Assembly (NCBI RefSeq): GCF_003391115.1
Contig: NZ_QTJP01000001.1
Span: 496,001 to 560,000, forward strand
Origin: Sphingomonas crusticola
Lineage (GTDB): Bacteria > Pseudomonadota > Alphaproteobacteria > Sphingomonadales > Sphingomonadaceae
DNA length: 64,000 nt
Direction: 5' to 3'
In this document: positions 58,631 through 64,000 of the stretch, in pieces
How the letters are laid out: every line of letters begins with the position of its first letter
How positions within the stretch are numbered: position 1 is the stretch's first letter
The notes under the pieces: model-generated
What the model saw: the letters and a program-made list of their open reading frames with translations, nothing else
What the model was told of the DNA's origin: nothing
The model's database searches: none
Translations under genes and position numbers: made by a program

Positions 58631-60118
58631 TCAGGCGGTGCGCGCCAGCGCCTTCAATCCCAGCGCGCTTGCGAGCAGCTTGTGGCGTCGCTCGACCGCT
58701 TCTCCGTAGAGGGCGCGATCCTCGCCCCGCAACGTCATCAGGAGTGCACCATTGTCGATGGTCATAGCGCTCGACTCCAGCGGCTCCGACACGCCGCCCG
58801 ACAAACGCTGGCCCAGCCGCATTGCCAGCCCCCATTGCATCGCCTTGGCGGCAGCGTCGTAGCCGATCAGCCGGTTGACGATCGGACAGACCCCGTCGCC
58901 GCCGAAATGGGTGAACAAAGCCTGCCCCAACATGCCCCGACCCGCCGCGTCGATCCCTACCCAATTGCCGTGAAGCGCGACATCGAGACCGCGTTCGGCG
59001 CGGAATTCGGGATGCGCTCGCCAGCCGACATCGGCCAGCAGGCAGGCGGCGTGACGCAGCCGGGCCAGTTGGGCCGGCTCGCTCGCGAATAAAGGCGCGA
59101 TCCAGCGATCGAGCAGGTCGCCATGCTCCGGGAAACGCCCCTGCCGGACGCCCTCCTCCCGGGCCGCCTCGATCAACGGGTCGATCGCACGCACGTTGGC
59201 GGGCAAGCTGCTGTGAAGCAGGCCTTCGCGCAGACCATAGGCGGACACGATCAACGCCGACGGCTTGAGCAGCCGCACCAGCGCCGCGAGCAGCATGGCC
59301 GCCTCGCCCAAGGATGCGATGCGCGACGACGTGATGCCGGCAATGCTCTTGATCCGCTTGGCATCGAGCTGGCCGAGCGCGCGCACCAGGCGCTGCGCCT
59401 CCGATGGCGCCACCCGATATTGATGGACGATCGGCAGCGGATAATAGGTCAATGCCTGGTGCAGGCGAGCGAGCGCACGCCAGGATCCACCAACCATGTA
59501 GAAGGGCTTGCCGTCGGCGGTCCCGCTCCATCCGGCCTTCGTGAGCGCCTTGGTCAATGCGCGATCGAGCGCGCGGGCGGAATCCAGTTTCATCTGGGCG
59601 ACACGCAACACGCCGAATGGGACGGAGACACCCTCGCCCACCTCGCCTGCCGCGACACCGACCAGTTCTAGGCTGCCGCCGCCGAGATCACCCACAATTC
59701 CATCGGCGTCGGGAATCGCGGCGAGCACACCGTGCCCGGCGAGCGACGCTTCCGCTTTCCCGGGGAGCAATTCCACGGGAAGGCCGATCGCGGCCAGCTG
59801 GGCGATGAAGTCGGGACCGTTGCTGGCATCTCGCACCGCGGCGGTCGCGACCGTCCGCAGTTTAGCTACTCCCATGTCCTGAGCGAGGCGGCGGAAGCGC
59901 GCGAGCGCGGAAATCGTCCGCGCGACCGCTTCCTTATCCAGCTGACCGGTCTTGCCGAGCCCCTTGCCGAGCCCGGCCATGATCTTTTCGTTGAACAGGA
60001 TCGAAGGAATGCGCCCCTCGCCTTCGTAGATGACGAGGCGGATCGAGTTAGACCCGATATCGATAATGGCGACCGGCACGCCGGACGACGAGCGGTTCGG
60101 AGTGAGAAGCGCGCCCAT
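58631..60118 (-). CDS. ppx: exopolyphosphatase / Ppx-GppA family phosphatase
   Basis: A 495-residue ASKHA-fold phosphatase that degrades polyphosphate or pppGpp. AIIDIGSNSIRLVIYEG holds the first phosphate-binding loop, TVATAAVRDASNGPDF and IVGDLGGGSLELVG the others, with a C-terminal HD-like helical part. It is downstream of the DEAD-box helicase gene and ppk on the same strand, so polyphosphate synthesis and breakdown genes are close but not adjacent. Confidence 0.94.
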   Translation of the reverse strand: MGALLTPNRSSSGVPVAIIDIGSNSIRLVIYEGEGRIPSILFNEKIMAGLGKGLGKTGQLDKEAVARTISALARFRRLAQDMGVAKLRTVATAAVRDASNGPDFIAQLAAIGLPVELLPGKAEASLAGHGVLAAIPDADGIVGDLGGGSLELVGVAAGEVGEGVSVPFGVLRVAQMKLDSARALDRALTKALTKAGWSGTADGKPFYMVGGSWRALARLHQALTYYPLPIVHQYRVAPSEAQRLVRALGQLDAKRIKSIAGITSSRIASLGEAAMLLAALVRLLKPSALIVSAYGLREGLLHSSLPANVRAIDPLIEAAREEGVRQGRFPEHGDLLDRWIAPLFASEPAQLARLRHAACLLADVGWRAHPEFRAERGLDVALHGNWVGIDAAGRGMLGQALFTHFGGDGVCPIVNRLIGYDAAAKAMQWGLAMRLGQRLSGGVSEPLESSAMTIDNGALLMTLRGEDRALYGEAVERRHKLLASALGLKALARTA

Positions 60119-60223
60119 GCAGGGAGGCGTTTAGCGGGGAAGTCGGCGCGCGCCAATGGCGCTTAACGCCTGCTGCCCGCGTCCGCGCTCACCGCGGACA
60201 GTCGGGTCGATCCTGTTGCTTTA

Positions 60224-61999
60224 TTATCGCTGCGGACGGTTGGTCGGGCGTGGCTGAAAGCGGGGCCCACCGGCGCGTGGGCCGCCCGGCCCATTGGCTC
60301 CGCGCGGGCCGCGCGGCCCACCTGGACCGCCGGGGCCACGCGGGGGACCGCGATGAGCGCCGCCGCCGCCCTGGGGCGGGCCGTCAGCCTGTTCGATCCG
60401 CACTTCCCCGTCGGCATCGTCGGCGGAGGTGCGCTTGATCGAGGCGATGAACTTGCCGGCAGCGGTGCGCGGTATCTCAAAACGGGTCTCGTCCTGCTGA
60501 ATGCGGATCGCGCCGACATCCTGCTTGGTGATGTGGCCACGGCGGCACAGCAAGGGCAGCAGCCAGCGCGGATCGGCATTGTGGCGGCGACCGATATTGA
60601 CGCGGAACCAGATCGTGTCCTCGAAACCGGGGCGCGGACCTTCCTGGCGATCGCGCGGCCCTTCGAGCCGCTCGCGCGGTCCGGTGGACGCGCCGCCTTC
60701 CAGCAGCTCCTCGGCGGCGGGAAGCTTGGCGCGGTGCGCGCGTACCAGCATGGCGGCGATTTCGAGCGGCTCGCGGGTTTCGAGCAGGTCCGCCCCGATC
60801 GCGCGATCCTCGTCATCGATCTCGGTCGGCTCGGCCAGGACCGCGAGCAGGCGCGCGCGATCGGCGGTGGCGATCGCAGCTGCGGTCGGCATCGGAATCC
60901 ATTCGACCTGGATGCGCGCGTCGCGCAGCATGCCCTCGACGCGGCGGCGGCGTTGATAAGGCACGATCAGGACGGCGACACCCTTCTTGCCGGCGCGGCC
61001 GGTACGCCCAGAGCGATGCTGCAACGCCTCCGCGTCGCGCGGCAGTTCGACGTGAACCACCAGCGACAGCGATGGCAGATCGATGCCGCGTGCGGCGACG
61101 TCGGTGGCGACGCAGACGCGGGCACGACGGTCGCGCAATGCCTGCAGCGCATGGTTGCGCTCGCTCTGGCTATGCTCGCCGGACAGAGCGACGGCGGCGA
61201 AGCCGCGCTCGACCAGGCTCGCGTGAAGCCGGCGCACGGCGTCACGCGTCGCGCAGAATAGCATCGCCGTGTCGGGCTCGTGCAGGCGCAGGAGGTTGAC
61301 GGTCGCATTTTCGATATCGGACGGCGCGACCGCCAATGCCTGATAAGAAATATCGCCATGGCCGCGATCGGCACCTAGCGTGGAGATGGTAAAGGCATCG
61401 CGCTGATAGCGGCGGGCCAGCGCAAGGATCGGCTTCGGCATCGTCGCCGAGAACAACAAGGTACGGCGGCCCTGCGGCGTCGCATCGAGAATTTCCTCGA
61501 GCTCCTCGCGGAAGCCCATGTCGAGCATCTCGTCGGCTTCATCGAGGACTACCGTCGCGAGGCCCGAGAGATCGAGCGCGCCGCGCTCGAGATGGTCGCG
61601 CAAGCGCCCCGGCGTGCCGACGACGATATGCGTGCCATAGGACAAGGCGCGGCGTTCGCGCGATGGATCCATGCCGCCGACGCACGGCGTCACGCGCGCA
61701 CCGGCCTTGCCGTAAAGCCATTGCAATTCGCGTGCGACCTGCAGCGCCAATTCGCGCGTGGGTGCGATCACCAGCGCCTTGGGCAGCCCGGGCTGCGGCA
61801 GGCGATCGCCTTCGAACAATTGCGGGGCCATCGTCATGCCGAAGGCGACCGTCTTGCCCGATCCGGTCTGGGCGGAGACGATCAGGTCGCGGCCGTCGGC
61901 GTTGTCTTCCAGCATCGCGGCCTGGACGGCGGTGGGCGTGGCATAGCCGCGCTCGGTCAACGCCTCGACGAGGGGCGCGGGTAATCTACTAAAAGGCAT
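60224..61999 (-). CDS. DEAD-box RNA helicase with DbpA-type RNA-binding domain and Gly/Pro/Arg tail
   Basis: A 591-residue RNA helicase. The Q-motif region TERGYATPTAVQ, Walker A SAQTGSGKT, PTRELALQ, DEAD in VVLDEADEML, SAT, and the C-terminal RecA-like motifs (ATDVAARGIDLPSL, HRSGRTGRAG) are complete. Residues about 480-550 match a DbpA RNA-binding domain (TIWFRVNIGRRHNADPRWLL), and the last 60 residues are Gly/Pro/Arg-rich (GGAHRGPPRGPGGPGGPRG), typical of RNA-contacting tails. It probably assists ribosome assembly or mRNA turnover. ATG 61999 is preferred over an upstream start. It lies between ppk and ppx. Confidence 0.93.
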   Translation of the reverse strand: MPFSRLPAPLVEALTERGYATPTAVQAAMLEDNADGRDLIVSAQTGSGKTVAFGMTMAPQLFEGDRLPQPGLPKALVIAPTRELALQVARELQWLYGKAGARVTPCVGGMDPSRERRALSYGTHIVVGTPGRLRDHLERGALDLSGLATVVLDEADEMLDMGFREELEEILDATPQGRRTLLFSATMPKPILALARRYQRDAFTISTLGADRGHGDISYQALAVAPSDIENATVNLLRLHEPDTAMLFCATRDAVRRLHASLVERGFAAVALSGEHSQSERNHALQALRDRRARVCVATDVAARGIDLPSLSLVVHVELPRDAEALQHRSGRTGRAGKKGVAVLIVPYQRRRRVEGMLRDARIQVEWIPMPTAAAIATADRARLLAVLAEPTEIDDEDRAIGADLLETREPLEIAAMLVRAHRAKLPAAEELLEGGASTGPRERLEGPRDRQEGPRPGFEDTIWFRVNIGRRHNADPRWLLPLLCRRGHITKQDVGAIRIQQDETRFEIPRTAAGKFIASIKRTSADDADGEVRIEQADGPPQGGGGAHRGPPRGPGGPGGPRGPRGANGPGGPRAGGPRFQPRPTNRPQR

Positions 62000-62084
62000 G
62001 AACCCTAAATGGTCGTTCCGCGCTTGACCGCAAGCGAAAAACAGCCGGACGCCATCTCGATCACCGTCTGCGAACCGCCGCACC

Positions 62085-62169
62085 GGCCTGGATTGCTTCG
62101 CCGCTGCGCGCCTCGCAATGACCCATTTCTCTTATCTGTCATTGCGAGCGTAGCGAAGCAATCCAGGCC
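62085..62169. repeat. REP-like inverted repeat upstream of the helicase gene
   Basis: Two imperfect arms (62085-62122 and 62138-62169) pair over more than 30 bases; both contain GGCCTGGATTGCTTCGC and CTCGCAATGAC and differ by a six-base insertion in the left arm. The core CTGGATTGCTTCGC-CTCGCAATGA is a dispersed palindromic repeat often met in sphingomonad genomes. It lies between ppk and the helicase and may act as a terminator or mRNA stabiliser. Confidence 0.75.
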
Positions 62170-62184
62170 CGTGCGGTCAGGCCG

Positions 62185-64000
62185 TTACCCGCGCTTGAAA
62201 GTCAGCCGTGGGACCGAGCCGGCGCCCTTGAGCGCGGCGCCGCGGCCGGACAGCGACGGGTTGGTCATGAAGTAACGATGGAGATTGAACGGGCGTTTGC
62301 CGGGCGCCAGCCGCTCATAATTTCCGTCCGGCAGCAGGCGCCAGCTCTGCTCGTCGTCGATCAGATTGGCGACCATAACCTGGTTGAGGATCTGAGCGTG
62401 CACGGTCGGATTTTCGATCGGCATGAGATATTCGACGCGGCGATCGAAATTGCGTGTCATCCAGTCGGCGGAGGAGATGAAGACCTTCGCGTTGGGGCCC
62501 GGTAATTCCTCGCCATTGCCGAACGCGATGATACGGCTGTGCTCGAGAAAGCGGCCGACGATGGATTTCACGCGGATGTTTTCGGACAGGCCTACCACGC
62601 CGGGCCGCAGGCAGCAGATGCCGCGTACCACCAGATCGATCTCCACGCCGGCGGCGCTGGCGCGATAAAGCTTCTCGATGATCGCGGGGTCGACGAGGCT
62701 GTTGACCTTGGCCCAGATCGAGGCGGGACGTCCGGCCCGGGCATGATCGATCTCGCCATCGATCAGGTCGCCCAATTTCTCACGCAGGCCGAGCGGCGAC
62801 AATGCCAGCAGTTCCAAATCGGCCGGTTCGACATAGCCGGTAATATAATTGAACAATTTCGCGGCATCGCGCCCGGCGCGGGGATCGGCCGTGAAGAAGC
62901 TGAGGTCGGTATAGATACGCGCCGTGATCGGGTGATAATTGCCCGTTCCGAAATGGCAGTAGCTGCGAAACGCATCGCCCTCGCGCCGCACGACCATCGA
63001 AACCTTGGCGTGGGTCTTCCAGTCGATGAAGCCGTAGACGACCTGGACGCCGGCGCGCTCGAGCTCGGCCGCCCAGTTGATATTCTGCTCCTCGTCGAAG
63101 CGCGCCTTGAGCTCGATCACGGCGGTGACCGATTTGCCGGCGTCGGCCGCGTCGATCAGCGCACGGATGACGGCGGATTGCTTGCCGGCGCGATAGAGCG
63201 TCTGCTTGATCGCGACCACATCGGGATCCGCCGCCGCCTGCTTGAGGAAGGCGAGCACCACGTCGAACGATTCATACGGGTGGTGGACGACGATGTCCTT
63301 GGAACGGATGGCGGCGAAGCAATCGCCGCCATGTTCGCGGATCCGTTCCGGAAAGCGTGCCGTAAAGGGCGTGAACTTGAGATCGGGACGGTCCTCGTCG
63401 ACCAGTTCGGCGAGATCGTTGACCGCAAGGAATTCCTGCGTGTCGACGATCACATCTTCCGATCCGCCAATCTCCTCCTTGACCAGGCGCGCGAGCGCCT
63501 TCGGCATGTTGGGAGTGGGCTCGAGTCGGATGATGCGCCCCTTGCGGCGGCGTTTGATCGCCGAGCGGAAGAAGCGGACGAGATCCTCGGCCTCTTCCTC
63601 AATCTCAATGTCGCTGTCGCGGATAACGCGAAAGGCGGTATCGCTGAGTACCTCATAGCCTGGAAACAACACGCCGGTAAAACGCCGGATCAGCGTTTCG
63701 ATCGAGACGTAGCGTGCACGCGTACCGGGCAGCCGCACGAACCGCTTGAGCGTCGCCGGCAACATCACCAACTCCTGCGTCGGCTCGCCGTCCGACAGGC
63801 GCTTGAGATCGAACAGGAGCGTGAAGCCCTTGTTCGGGATGAACGGGAAGGGATGCGCGGGATCGAGTGCCTGCGGAGTCAGGACCGGGAAGATCTGCTG
63901 ACGGAAATGCTCCTCGCACCATTGTGCGACATCGCCCTGAATCTCGTCGCCATCCAATATTGCGATGCCGGCTTTCGCGAGCTGCTCGCGCAGGACCAAC
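62185..64000 (-). CDS. ppk: polyphosphate kinase 1, C-terminal part (cut by window edge)
   Basis: At least 604 residues are seen, ending at the stop codon at 62185; the N-terminus lies beyond the right edge. PPK1 makes polyphosphate from ATP and the reverse. Conserved segments are [60 protein letters not shown] with the phosphohistidine, and [20 protein letters not shown], then [13 protein letters not shown] with the second conserved His. All catalytic regions visible are intact. The next gene downstream is the DEAD-box helicase, after a REP-like repeat. Confidence 0.96.
   Translation of the reverse strand, partial: LVLREQLAKAGIAILDGDEIQGDVAQWCEEHFRQQIFPVLTPQALDPAHPFPFIPNKGFTLLFDLKRLSDGEPTQELVMLPATLKRFVRLPGTRARYVSIETLIRRFTGVLFPGYEVLSDTAFRVIRDSDIEIEEEAEDLVRFFRSAIKRRRKGRIIRLEPTPNMPKALARLVKEEIGGSEDVIVDTQEFLAVNDLAELVDEDRPDLKFTPFTARFPERIREHGGDCFAAIRSKDIVVHHPYESFDVVLAFLKQAAADPDVVAIKQTLYRAGKQSAVIRALIDAADAGKSVTAVIELKARFDEEQNINWAAELERAGVQVVYGFIDWKTHAKVSMVVRREGDAFRSYCHFGTGNYHPITARIYTDLSFFTADPRAGRDAAKLFNYITGYVEPADLELLALSPLGLREKLGDLIDGEIDHARAGRPASIWAKVNSLVDPAIIEKLYRASAAGVEIDLVVRGICCLRPGVVGLSENIRVKSIVGRFLEHSRIIAFGNGEELPGPNAKVFISSADWMTRNFDRRVEYLMPIENPTVHAQILNQVMVANLIDDEQSWRLLPDGNYERLAPGKRPFNLHRYFMTNPSLSGRGAALKGAGSVPRLTFKRG

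Noticed and set aside
60181-60199. Hairpin GTCCGCG-N5-CGCGGAC after the helicase gene
   Set aside because: Seven-bp stem without a T-run in either direction; too common in GC-rich DNA to call a terminator.

Overview
The window is GC-rich chromosomal DNA from an alphaproteobacterium, most likely a sphingomonad (Sphingomonadales). This is an inference from the mix of families and gene orders: dusB-ntrB-ntrC-ntrY, lon-hup-tRNA-Val, gph-phoR-phoU-phoB, a GH43/xylB/xylA catabolic operon preceded by a LacI-type operator, slt next to dapA, a two-domain secreted aspartyl protease, and dispersed palindromes of the kind common in sphingomonads. Coding density is high; no stretch above 300 bases lacks a gene. 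No insertion sequence, prophage, integron or CRISPR array was seen. One tRNA gene (Val, CAC) is present.

Layout. 1-5.1 kb (minus): pgsA-moaD-moaE, then dusB-ntrB-ntrC-ntrY (ntrY cut by the window edge), i.e. phospholipid synthesis, molybdopterin synthase and nitrogen-status signalling. 5.1-7.6 kb: a GNAT acetyltransferase, an LplT-like transporter and a Lys/Ala/Pro-rich tail-anchored protein. 7.7-11.7 kb (plus): xylose operon with operator, secreted GH43 glycosidase, xylulokinase and xylose isomerase. 11.8-19.0 kb (minus): family III CoA-transferase, tRNA-Val with terminator, HU, Lon, aspartyl protease, GlmS. 19.1-24.9 kb: glmU divergent from gph-phoR-phoU-phoB and a polytopic membrane protein; the pst transporter genes are absent here. 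24.9-37.4 kb: cysE-DUF2794, a divergent 2OG-Fe(II) oxygenase / sulfotransferase-like pair, alaS, a four-gene operon (membrane protein, XRE repressor, alpha/beta hydrolase, M24 peptidase) with a clustered operator, recA with a LexA box, a lone receiver and an M13 metallopeptidase.

37.6-50.7 kb: smpB and dapA-slt, which are neighbours in many alphaproteobacteria, are here separated by about 9.6 kb. That segment holds a TupA-like ATP-grasp protein, an AraC regulator followed by four exported hydrolases (amidohydrolase-NTF2 fusion, S41-like, beta-lactamase-fold, EreA/ChaN-like) on one strand, and a photolyase. It is the best candidate for an undescribed system: a regulated set of extracytoplasmic hydrolases of unknown substrate.

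50.7-64 kb: greB, an M16 peptidase, a lone EAL phosphodiesterase, aspS with residues typical of non-discriminating AspRS, rnd, a small exported protein, then ppx, a DEAD-box helicase and ppk (cut by the window edge). Polyphosphate and phosphate signalling therefore both appear in the window but in separate clusters.
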